From Engraulis encrasicolus (lineage: Eukaryota > Chordata > Actinopteri > Clupeiformes > Engraulidae), in the NCBI RefSeq assembly GCF_034702125.1, contig NC_085857.1, positions 52,027,897 through 52,091,896 on the forward strand: 64,000 bases of DNA, written 5' to 3'. Made by a program: the position numbers and the translations under genes. The notes beneath the pieces were generated by a model. It made no database searches. It saw only the letters and a list, made by a program, of their open reading frames with translations, and was not told the DNA's origin. This document shows, in pieces, positions 53,409 to 64,000 of the stretch. Positions within the stretch are counted from its first letter, which is position 1, and each line of letters starts with the position of its first letter.

Positions 53409-53689
53409 CTTAGGCTTGGTTTTTTTGCCAGTATGCTCCAGTATGTTTTCCCTGAAAAGAGCAGTTACACTCAATACTCAGTATGGGACTAACAAATACA
53501 AAATACAGCCCTAAGCAAAAGGCATACCAAAACTTAAAAAGAATGGCTAAAATAACACAACGGGAGTCACAGTGTGTACACTGTGTGTACTACTGTACCA
53601 AACCCCCACACTAAATCATAGGGAATGTATGCAAAAGCAAAAAAAATCCTCCACTGACTCTCTGATAATCATTATCATTGCAACACAAC

Positions 53690-53880
53690 CTGGCACTGTT
53701 ATCCAAAGCGATTTGAAGTTATTTATATACAGGATGTAGGGCAATGTGCTTTGTGGGGACAACGGGCAAGGTGCCTTGCTATTGAGGGTACCTCAGCCAT
53801 TAATGATGTGCATAGGGAGAGGTCATGCTGGCATTCGAACCTTCAACCACATGATCCAAAACTGTCTAACCAGCTGCTTA
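53690..53880 (+). repeat. dispersed fish repeat (third copy)
   Basis: Contains TTATCCAAAGCGATTTGAAG, CAAGGTGCCTTGCTATTGAG and CATTCGAACCTTCAACCACA, as in the copies at 43230 and 43735. Confidence 0.65.
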
Positions 53881-54257
53881 AAAAGTACTGCTTGTAATTT
53901 GTAACTTGTTCAACTTGTAATTTGTTCATAATATCAGTGTGGGAGCTGGCTTCACCCAAAAGGTTTCTGTTTTTGTAGGAGTACAGACCAAATAAATACA
54001 ACTAGTTGAACACAAGGGACATTATCATGACATTAGACAGAGTCTTTAGTTAGGCCTATCATAAGTTGGTCACTGCCATTCTTGTAAATTCATGAGCAAA
54101 TTTACAAGAGGGACAACAGATTAAATACTCTTACTGCCTGTAGATGCTATTCAATGGTAATAGTCTTCCTTCTCTCTCTTTCTCTTTCTGAAGCGCACGG
54201 AATGATGACGATAATGTGATATACAAATGCAATTGCTATTGCTATAAAATCTCTTAC

Positions 54258-54400
54258 CGTCTATAGATGCTGTTCGATGTTGCACTGCAGGGCCGAATCA
54301 CTCCTCCTGTAGCGTTTTTATCTGCTGTCAAACTACTCTTCAAAGACACCACTTCACTTTAGTGACTTGTTTGTCTGGCTCCTCTAGAGTCTATTTCAGA
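54258..54400 (-). promoter_or_regulatory. 5' noncoding exon and likely start region of receptor A
   Basis: On the minus strand CTACAGGAGGAGTGATTCGG leads to ATAGACG/GTAAGAG, a good donor at 54258. It splices to the exon 53451-53406 that ends in ATG. CAGATAAAAACGC (near 54325) is a weak TATA-like candidate. The transcription start is not fixed by sequence. Confidence 0.45.
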
Positions 54401-55159
54401 TTGCTGATTGCAGATTGTGTCTTGTGGGGAAACTCTGATTGGGTATTGCTTGATTGTGGGTGGTCCCAAAGACTTTGATTATTTTCATTAATTAATTACT
54501 ATCAATTAATTATTTATATTTATTCAAATAATTATTACAATAAATCTATGATTATACACGTTAGCAGTTATTTTCATTTTTCACATTTGCAGTGTCTCAC
54601 CACCAAAGCTCTACACACAAATTAATATACTGCTCGCACCAAATGGAAAACAAGGTTCTCATTCCACATAGTTTTCAAAATCATCTTCACTTGCTGTATC
54701 CCAAAATGCACTTGTTCGAAATGAGAAAAAAGACACATGCGAAAGAAAAGTGAACTGGACTCAGAGTTAAAAGCCTGCACATTTAAAAATATATATTTTG
54801 AATGCAGACAGCTTGAGTACAGTAACAATAACCACTGAAAGTAATATTGTATAGCCTGTAAAACAAATGATTAAAAATGTGCTTTTTTAAGCAAAGAACT
54901 TAAACTACACTTCACTTCACTATATTTAACTATATTTAAACAACACTTCACTTCAGTGACTTGGCTGTCTTGTTTCTCTAACATCTGTCTCAGAGTCCTA
55001 AAACCTTCAGTTGGTCCCTTGCGACCTTGATTATAATTCATTAATTCATTAATTCATCCATTCATTATTTAAATAGTAATGCCAATGTATCAATTACTTT
55101 ATCCTTAGCTTATATATAATTATTTTAATTATTATGTATTAATTAATTATAGCTAATAT
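54401..55159. other. stretch with no supported gene
   Basis: AT-rich DNA upstream of receptor A, with repeated CACTTCACTT words near 54910-54960 similar to those at 54350. It may contain promoter elements; none is clear. Confidence 0.3.
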
Positions 55160-55300
55160 TAGAGATGTACAGAATCCAAGATCCGGTTCCGGATCCGGCA
55201 GGATAATAGGGTTTTTCAGACTATCCGGATCCGGCAGGATCTTAAGCAGTGGATCCGGTATCCGGCAGTAACCTAAAAATCAGGATCTGGGGTGTCTCTA
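55160..55300 (-). mobile_element. hAT MITE relative of 26407-27439
   Basis: Reverse copy with TAGAGATGTACAGAATCC and GGGGTGTCTCTA ends and an uninterrupted GGATCTTAAGCAGTGG, the empty target of the mariner insertion at 26744. No target duplication is readable. Confidence 0.65.
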
Positions 55301-55517
55301 CTTTTTACGTAGCCTAGGCTTTTCAGTCAGTCTTTCTCAACACAATTACAGTATATATTATATAATTACTGTACTGTATATCCTAAAACCTCCCGTCGGC
55401 CGCATGCAGCGTTCATTATTATTTAGGCCTATAATATCACTTCCCAACTCTGCTATATGTTTAGAGGAGGTTCAATTTACTGTAAAAGCACTTGTTTCAC
55501 AGCAACAGGATTCGTGT

Positions 55518-55650
<133 letters not shown>

Positions 55651-55754
55651 TGCGTGCGTTTCAGGTAGTGAAAGTCACCAATTCAGGTTCACACAGAGCA
55701 GACAACGGTCCATTTCCCTCTCATTGCCCCAGAAGTGAGAGTGAAAGTAGGCTA

Positions 55755-56980
<1,226 letters not shown>

Positions 56981-57451
56981 TTGTCATTGCAAAGATTTGG
57001 ATGTGATATGCCTGTACCATCCCTTTGCTATAGCCGGCCTCCAGGACCTTCATCCCAAGATGTCTACACTTTCGGCTACTTGGTGGCAAGTTCCTTGGGA
57101 ATTGGATTATCCTTGGGACTGCTGTACCGCATTTGCTCAAAGATATGGGCAGCCATTAGGGGCCCCAGGCTGTCCGGCTCAATTGATCGGTTGGGCAGTG
57201 AGATTCGAGCACAGAATGTGGTCGTGAATCGCGCTTTGGAGGGTTTTGTGGCAGGTCAGCGCCAGATGGACAAATTGACTGAAGTGATTGTGGCCGAACA
57301 TCGCCACCTTGAAGCGATTGATCGCCGCATTGATGGACTTGTCGCGCACGATCGCCAGATGGAATCGATCGGCTTGGGAGATAGGTTGCTCGAAATTCTG
57401 CTGTACGTGAAACGTGTGGCCAGTCACATGAGAATTACCGCAGAATCGTAA
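56981..57451 (+). CDS. hypothetical 156-aa protein with one membrane segment
   Basis: An open frame in + orientation. Residues 31-50 (FGYLVASSLGIGLSLGLLYR) form a likely membrane segment followed by basic residues. The second half has three spaced repeats, VAGQRQMDKL, VAEHRHLEAI and VAHDRQMESI, in a helix-rich stretch that may be a coiled coil. The frame is preceded by no clear promoter and is followed by about 550 bp ending in a LINE-type 3' tail, so it may be carried by a retroelement. I do not recognise the family. No splice sites are needed. Confidence 0.4.
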   Translation: MSLQRFGCDMPVPSLCYSRPPGPSSQDVYTFGYLVASSLGIGLSLGLLYRICSKIWAAIRGPRLSGSIDRLGSEIRAQNVVVNRALEGFVAGQRQMDKLTEVIVAEHRHLEAIDRRIDGLVAHDRQMESIGLGDRLLEILLYVKRVASHMRITAES

Positions 57452-57994
57452 AAAGGAATGTCTGCAATAACCCAAACATAAATCTTATTTTGCTTTGGCG
57501 CCCCAGCTGCAGCTGCAGCGACCTGACCAAGGTCAGGACTCTTATCTCTCCTTGGAGGACAAGCAATGTCTGGACTCTCTGCCTCCCTCAACTACCACAG
57601 GCACCTGGAGACGTTTTTCACTTGCTATGGGACAGTGCAAGGCCGTCCCTGGGACGGTTTGAGCTATGGCTCAGAGTGGGGTGATAAGCTATCCAGTGCC
57701 CACCCCTCCCCTCACTCTTCAACGCCTCCTCCGCGCTTTCTGACCCCCCTCCCCCCCCCCCCCCCCCCCGGGTTTTGTACAATGCCTACGTCTCCACTGC
57801 TTATAGCCATAATGAGGTTTTTTGTTCTATGCCTTGATGTTGTGTTTGCAATGTGGAGCTATGGAATCTTTTTCTCCTCATCCTTACCCAATGTTGTCTA
57901 ACACTTGTCTAAAACCAAGATTTGTGAAGGTGGATGCGCGCAGTGCGCAGTCGTCCCAGGTGTACTAAACTTTGTATTAGTTTATGCTGCTACT

Positions 57995-58080
57995 AAGTAT
58001 TGTACCCGAAACACAATTTCGTTGCCTTTTTGACAATGACAATAAACTCTTGATTGATTGATTGATTGATTGATTGATCC
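57995..58080 (+). mobile_element. LINE-type 3' end with TTGA tail
   Basis: GTACCCGAAACACAATTTCG is followed by GACAATGACAATAAACTC and (TTGA)n. This resembles the 3' ends of L2/CR1-type fish LINEs. Confidence 0.65.
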
Positions 58081-58374
58081 CACTGGGAAATACCAGATTT
58101 CCAGTCCAGGCCTTATTGTGGTCATTTAGGCCTCTTGTCTGGGGATAGACCAGTATCTTCCAACATTGGGTTTGGGACCCCATATGGGGTTGCCTGGATT
58201 TCAATTTTTTTTACTCCTTAATATAAAATAATCATATTATTTTTCTGATGGAAACACCACATATAATCTTTGACTTTCAGAAACATCTATAGGATTAATA
58301 GCCATGTTTTCTTGTGTGAAAATGTATGGAGTCCCCAGAATTTGGAATGTCAAAATGGGATCTCAGGCCACTGA

Positions 58375-58695
58375 AGGAGTGCATTGCAATGTGCGACCTT
58401 GCCTCCTCCACTTGCGCTTGTCTCCTCGTCCCGCCTCCTAGCCCCTCCTCCGTGGAGAAAACGATAAAGTTTCCCAGCTGTCAGCCTAGCCACAACAACT
58501 TTTGAGGGACTGTTTTTCATTCACCATCCCAATTGCAAGTGGGAAAAATACTCACAATTGAGCTTTTGCAAGATATTGAAATATAATGCTGTTGTCAGTG
58601 ATGTCATCATGACATATTACTTCCTGGTACGAGGAGAGAAGCAAGTGGAGGAGGCAAGTGGAGGAGGCAAGGTTGCATATTGCAACGCACTCAAG
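58375..58695. mobile_element. MITE with long inverted ends (copy A)
   Basis: The ends GAGTGCATTGCAATGTGCGA and its imperfect complement enclose CTTGCCTCCTCCACTTGCG and its mirror. A copy lies at 60290-60605 and a partial one at 60610-60740. No gene. Confidence 0.6.
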
Positions 58696-59149
58696 GTACC
58701 TATGCCCTCTGCTGGATATATTCTGATAAGACACTTAACAGTGACAAAGTTGTCTTGTAGATATAAGTCTAAAGAGAGTCCAATAAGAAGTGAATCGCAA
58801 TCGGAACATTTTCATACTGGTATTGGAATGTTTGTTGGCTTGGTTGGCTACAATGAATCACACTTCAACAGAAAAGACAATCAGACTCAGAGTTAAAAAC
58901 TTGCACATTTTTGTACATTTATTTTAAATACAGACAGCTTAAGTACAGTAGCAATAACAACTATAAAAAGAAACAAACGTACACCCTCTCTCAGCAAAAC
59001 ATTATAAGGAATTATCAAAAACATCTGGAACTCAATCAAAAACTCATATACATAACTAATACCATCATTCATGAATGCATAAACAAGCTTTTTTCATGTT
59101 TCTATAGCCTCACAATACCTACAGCACCGAAACTTGCTTTGCCATACTG
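58696..59149. other. stretch with no supported gene
   Basis: AT-rich non-coding DNA between repeats. The block at 58880-58960 (CAGACTCAGAGTTAAAA, then CAGACAGCTTAAGTACAGTA) resembles 54756-54830 read in the other direction, a small inverted duplicate. Confidence 0.35.
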
Positions 59150-59258
59150 TTACTTTGGTGTGTTATGTAATAATATTATATACATTTTTTTTACGTAATT
59201 GTATGACCAGTGCATGTAAAGAAATTGACAATAAAGCCGACTTGACTTGACTTAAATT
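59150..59258 (+). mobile_element. LINE-type 3' end with CTTGA tail
   Basis: TGTATGACCAGTGCATGTAA, AGAAATTGACAATAAAGCCG and (ACTTG)n form an L2-like 3' tail. Confidence 0.55.
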
Positions 59259-60289
59259 CACACACATAACAATCCAATGATAAGCTCAACTCAAAAGGTA
59301 AAGTAGGTGCCATCATCCATAAGCACACACACTATTCACTATATTTTAGAACTATCCTTTAAATAAGTCTAGAAAAATATCAGAGAAGACAGAAGTATAT
59401 TTTCATCAGAGGCATATAATGAGTCATGCATTGGAGATGGGCTTTCACTTTCACTTTCATCACAGAGCCCTAAAGTCACACTATAGAGAGGCAAATGGTA
59501 GCCTGAAACAGTATGAAGGCTTATTTAACCCCACTTGCCTTCGCTGTCAAATAAGCCCATTATGATCTGAAGTCCTGACATGCATGTTTATTTACACAGG
59601 ATACACATACATAGGATATGCTGGTCATAATAACATATTTTTTATATATATATTATTTTTGTAATCGTCTTTGTAATTGTAGTTAATGCATTTCCATTTT
59701 TCTTTGGACAGTAATGATACATTGAGATTTGGATAGAATTTTTTCCAAAGTTAAAATAAAAAAACACGCGGCCTGGTTGCTGGATTGAAACCAATATCAC
59801 CACACCGCTGTTGTTACCATTGTGCCTCAGTGTTATTCACTAGGCCAGAAATTCAATTCTACATGCAAAGAACCCTGAAGTTATCAAAATAATAGTATTA
59901 ATAAAGGGGGGAAAAATGGGCTCAGGGGCACTGCACTGAGCACCTGTACTACATACGTGAAGTCTGTCCTCCTTCATGTATATATGGAGACTCATATTTG
60001 AGTCTGGCACTGGTGATTTCTCAGCCCTGCCCCATCTCTCTCTCCCTTTCCCTTTCTGTCATCTTTCATACTATCAAAATAAAGGCCATGTGTGTGCGTG
60101 CCTGCATTATTAAATGCTTAACTGTCAATGCATGTGATCGGCAGACCTGGAGACATTAATGGCAGCATAATGTCCATTATCCACCTGCTGCTGCTTCTTC
60201 TTCTTCTCCTGTTTCCTGTGGGCCTTGGAGCCTGTGGAGGGGTGGGGCACAGGAAACACATGTCATATCAGAATCATGCTGGGGCTTCT
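59259..60289. other. stretch with a SINE fragment, no gene
   Basis: Holds a partial copy of the SINE seen at 41140 (CCCCATCTCTCTCTCCC at about 60029 and AATAAAGGCC). Otherwise nothing is recognised. Confidence 0.35.
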
Positions 60290-60605
60290 CTAGGGCAGCA
60301 TTCCAATATGCAACCTCTTATCTTTCACTTGTGCTTGTGGCCTCACATTTGCTGATGCCCCGCCTCCGTAGAGAAAACAATTAAGTTTCCCCGCTGTCAG
60401 CCTGGCCACTACAATTTTTGGTGGAATATTATTCATTCACCATCCAGTTTGCAAATGAGAAAATGACTTTACAATTGAGCTTTTGCCAGTTATTGAAATA
60501 TAATGCAGTTGTCAGTGATGTCATTATTATGACGTATTCCTTCCTGGTACGACGCCACAAGCACAAGTGGAGGACGCAAGGTTGCACATTGGAACGCACA
60601 CTAAG
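60290..60605. mobile_element. MITE with long inverted ends (copy B)
   Basis: CATTCCAATATGCAACCTC and GGTTGCACATTGGAACGCAC ends, with an internal block (CAATTGAGCTTTTGC, TTATTGAAATATAATGC) shared with copy A. Confidence 0.6.
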
Positions 60606-60843
60606 TGCGTTCAGTAACAGGGGTACACTCCATTATCCAAGCCACTTGCGCTTTTGGACTGGCTCTTCGCTGATGCCCCACCTCCATGAAGAAAACAAGC
60701 TTTCACCCTAGCTAGCCACAACAACTTTTGACTTTTCAGTTGTGCTTGAGAAGATATCGAATTCTCTTGGAATGGGAAAAAACACGCCTGAGACATAGTC
60801 ATCTGCAAATGTGTAATGTGTGTATTAATGTTCTGCTCATCAC

Positions 60844-62094
60844 CTGCTCCACTGGAGTCACCTCCACCTGGAGACTGGAGCTGCACCGTCTCTCCCCCAG
60901 TCTTCTTGAACTGAACACCAGCATAGAGGACATCACCTGCACAATAGGAACAATGGAAGATGCACATATTCAAAATAACTGACACAAATCGCCTACTACA
61001 CAATAAAATACAGTATGTTAAATGTACAGGAACAATGGGAGGTGGCACATATATAAATCATATCACCTACACAATGCTGTACAATATGTTAAATATATAG
61101 GAAAAAGTCAGACAGGCGGACAACAGATGCGTCTGTCTATGCCAGTGGTTCTCAACCTTTTTTCCCCAAACTCAACTCTTGAGTGGACACAAGAGGGAAT
61201 CACAATTCAGAAACGTGTCAAGGACCAACGGACGGACGGACACCAAAGCCTCTTTTAGAGATGTGTGGGGCGCATCAAAAATTGGAAGATGGTGCTTTGA
61301 GCGCAGCTGCATACACGCATGGAATATTCAGATAATCAATGTAATGGTGGGCAGCAGTGTTCGGTTTGCACAGTCAACCGAGTTTTGAGAATATTCCTGT
61401 GAGGTTGTGCTGTCCCATATGTACAATAAATGGAATATTCAATTTTAAATTGAATATTGAAAATACTCTCTGCATGTAAAGGCACTCATTGTCAGACGGA
61501 GCAATGGTTACAAAGTGCATATGCTATTCCATATGGATATAGCTTAACCTTCTTTTCAAACAACTGTAGACTTAACAATTAATCAATGAAATATAAATGC
61601 AAACATTTAAGTCCTTCACCTGATTCTGCTTGGGCTGGGGCCTGGAGCTGCACCGTCTCACCTCCAGGCTTCTTGAACTGAACACCAGCATACAGGACAT
61701 CATTTACACCTGCAGTAAAAAACAAACAAACAAACAAAAAAATTGTAAAATGCAGCACAGTGTCAGGTAGAGCAAGGTATTACTGTCAATGCAAAGCAAT
61801 GCAAATGCATGCATCCTCTCCAAGAAAAGACAATTTCAGTTGTTTCAGATTTCAGTTGTTCATGTTATGTTCAATGTAGCAATTGTAAATAATCGTGCAA
61901 AAAAGCAAGTAGTAGTTTCATCCCTGGAATTTGATCAAAATATGTGAAATAGGTAATCATCAGTTATGAAATAATAATCAATACTAAACCTGAACCTTTG
62001 CTTCTACAGTCACCTTGGGCTGTGGACTGGAGCTGCACAGTTTCTCCTCCAGGCTTCCTGAACTGAACACCAGCATAAAGGACATCATCTACAC
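60844..62094 (-). CDS. partial receptor gene: three ITIM cassette exons
   Basis: Exons at 62094-62014, 61709-61620 and 60936-60844 (81, 90 and 93 bp) each start after an AG, end at a GT, and run from phase 1 to phase 1, so any can be skipped or repeated without breaking the frame. They encode VDDVLYAGVQFRKPGGETVQ, VNDVLYAGVQFKKPGGETVQ and GDVLYAGVQFKKTGGETVQL plus short variable ends. VLYAGV fits an ITIM (V-x-Y-x-x-V). The nearby receptors suggest a siglec or related Ig-family tail. The Ig and membrane exons should lie beyond 64000. The last exon was not found; the third cassette could also read on to a stop at 60611 inside a MITE. Product is inferred from motif and neighbours. Confidence 0.7.
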
Positions 62095-62239
62095 CTGCAA
62101 TAACAAAAAAGGTAAAATTCAGCAGTGTCAGATACAGCAAGGCCCTGTATAGGCAAAACAATGCAATAGCCCTGTACAGTAGGTAATGCAACACAAACAT
62201 ACTGTGTATACATCTGACAAAGAAATCAAAAGCAATTAA

Positions 62240-62290
62240 AAATTCTCTTTCCCAGACTTCTTGAACACCATCATCATCGTCATCTGTAGC
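62240..62290 (-). pseudogene. eroded fourth ITIM cassette
   Basis: On the minus strand, after CTACAG, the sequence GATGATGATGGTGTTCAAGA, then GTCTGGGAAAGAGAA, aligns with the cassettes but lacks the tyrosine codon region. Confidence 0.5.
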
Positions 62291-62369
62291 TGTATGTTAA
62301 AAATTGTCACTATGTCAAGAGGATGGCACTCTTACAGGTAAAGAGGCAAGGGAAGATAATAGACAGGTC

Positions 62370-63445
62370 ATCAGCTGGGAAAATTAGGCCTTTCGTCCTA
62401 CCGCGCTTATCTCTGTGGATTACTGACCAGAAGACCTATTGGAAGAAATTAAATCATGGGGCCACGTCAATTTTTGCTCAGAATTCAATATGGCCGACAT
62501 TTTCCAAAATGACTTGTTTTCATGCATTATTACATTGTACTATAAGGTGATATTCATGAACGATGAACTACTTTCAGCACTATTCTGTCCTAATTCCTTA
62601 CATACATGTTTACAAAGGTTGACTAAACTAAAAGAAATGAAAATAAAGTTGGCCACCTTGCAATATCCAAAGGAAAGTGCTGAAAATAATGATTGAAATG
62701 CACACAGTCTATGGCTGCGAAAATTAGGCCTATTGTCCTGTCAGGGTTTTCACAGTGGATTACAGACCAGAAGGCCTATTGAAAAAGATGAAAACTTGGG
62801 GCCATCTATGTGCTCCAAAATTCAAAATGTTCTCTGTTTTTCAGAATGGCAGACTTTCACACATTTTTCTCAATACTGTAAGGCCATAATTACCAATAAA
62901 GATGACCTATTTTTCAGTTAAATTGTCCTATCTCCTTACAGACGTGAGTATAAAGGTTGTCTAGAAAAAGGCATGAATATACATACAGGGGGTGGACAAA
63001 ATAACTGAGACACCTGTCATTTTAGTGTCATTTAGTTCCTCTTCCGTCCACAGTTAATCCTGTTGGATGTGGTTCATCCTTCTTGGTGGTATGCAGACAT
63101 CACCTTGGATACTGTGGCTCTTGATACATCACAAAGACTTGCTGTCTCGGTCAAAGATGCAACAGTTGTCACAGAATTTCTCCTTTTTGAACTCTGACAT
63201 GTCACCCATAATGTTGTGTGCATTGCAACATTTTGAGCAAAACTGTGCTCTTACCCTGCTAATTGAACCTTCACACTTCACTTTACTGGTGCAATGTGCC
63301 ATTAATGAAGATTGGCCAACAGGCTGGTCCACTTGAGCCATTAAACTTCCAACACTAAAATGAAAGGTGTCTCAGTTATTTTGTCCACCCCCTGTATCTT
63401 GCCACTTTGAAATATCCAAAGGAATGTTGTCAAATGATTGAATTT
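62370..63445 (+). repeat. tandem ~330-bp units
   Basis: Units at about 62370-62700 and 62705-63440 share AAAATTAGGCCT, GGATTAC-GACCAGAAG-CCTATT, GGGGCCA and ATATCCAAAGGAA. A third begins near 63445. The second is split by the Tc1-type element at 62986. Confidence 0.75.
62986..63394. mobile_element. Tc1/mariner-type MITE
   Basis: Inverted repeats (CAGGGGGTGGACAAAATAAC and complement, about 43 bp) are flanked by TA (62984-62985 and 63395-63396). 409 bp, with no intact transposase. Confidence 0.9.
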
Positions 63446-63488
63446 CACAAACACAGTGGACTGCTGAAAAAAGGCATATTGTCCTGCC

Positions 63489-63492
<4 letters not shown>

Positions 63493-63574
<82 letters not shown>

Positions 63575-63625
63575 CTTGTGTGTGTGTGTGTGTGTGCGTG
63601 CGTTTGTATGTGTGTGTACGTGTGC
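63493..63625. repeat. TG/CG microsatellite
   Basis: About 75 bases of (TG)n, a short CGCGCGC, then more TG with CG substitutions. Confidence 0.95.
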
Positions 63626-63699
63626 TTTTCTCAAGTGTGTGTGTCCAGTGTGCTTCTTTACATACACTGACATAGACACAGTAGACAGGGTGTGTATAT

Positions 63700-64000
63700 G
63701 TGTTGGGGGGGGGGGGGGGCTAAGGTGGGGGGGTAGGGAGGACCGAATGATGTGGAGGAGCAGGGGATGAATGAGGGGATGAGTGGGGGTAAGGGGGCAG
63801 AGTGGGGTTGGGGGGAATGAGTCGGGGTTGAATTAGGAGGTGGGGGGGCAGAGAATAGTGTGTGGGGGATGTGGTTGGTGCGGGGGGGGCAGAATAATGT
63901 GTGTGTGGGGGGGGGGTTGAACTGCCAAACTTTTCACATTGGGTGGGGTGGGCGAGTATTTTGTGGGGGGGTGGGGGGAGAATGAGTCAGGGGGGTTGAG
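63700..64000 (+). repeat. G-rich strand at the window edge
   Basis: Frequent runs of 5-14 G separated by GAATGAG, GAGTAT or GTGTGTG words, with repeated GAATGAGTCGGGGTTGA-like units. It is likely to form G-quadruplexes. No gene; the repeat continues past the edge. Confidence 0.8.

Noticed and set aside
57566..57901. Plus-strand 111-codon frame downstream of the membrane protein frame
   Set aside because: It runs through a C homopolymer and has no domain features.

Overview
The window looks like a teleost fish genome segment. It has spliced vertebrate genes with GT-AG introns, long CA/TG, GATA and GTAT microsatellites, tRNA-type SINEs, and a dense layer of DNA transposons (hAT, PIF/Harbinger, Tc1/mariner, piggyBac and TTAA-type elements). 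The repeat style and the fish-type CD22-like receptors suggest a clupeiform-like or similar teleost, but I cannot name the species. No prokaryotic features, CRISPR arrays or RNA genes were seen.

Layout. 1-6.6 kb: purine-rich satellite and nested transposons. 6.7-14.9 kb: a wrecked Tnp2-like (En/Spm-type) transposase followed on the same strand by a DUF4806-domain gene whose eight exons join into an intact 336-aa frame. That gene carries three transposons in its introns, one of which has its own THAP-domain exon. 15.8-16.3 kb: a solo LTR. 16.35-18.2 kb: a C2H2 zinc-finger gene (9 good fingers, one degenerate at the start, one cut off by a frame change at the end). 18.3-28.9 kb: mostly transposons, including a three-level nest at 22.3-25.5 kb.

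29.2-54.4 kb, minus strand: two complete siglec/CD22-like immune receptor genes head to tail. I rebuilt both exon by exon with consistent intron phases. Gene A (44.5-53.4 kb, 741 aa) has a signal peptide, one V-set and five C2-set Ig domains, a membrane segment and a tail with two ITIM-like tyrosine motifs. Gene B (29.2-41.6 kb, 403 aa) has a signal peptide, V-set domain, two C2 domains each split over two exons, a membrane segment and a tail with two YxN-type tyrosine motifs. 60.8-62.1 kb, minus strand: three tandem cassette exons of a third receptor, each encoding the same ITIM-like motif; the rest of that gene is probably beyond the right edge.

The genes do not form an operon. The receptor cluster probably sets activation thresholds of immune cells through tyrosine-phosphatase or Grb2-type adaptors. 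The zinc-finger gene is probably a DNA-binding regulator. The DUF4806/Tnp2 pair looks transposon-derived. Target-site duplications could be read directly for about 20 elements, so insertion order can be stated in several places.
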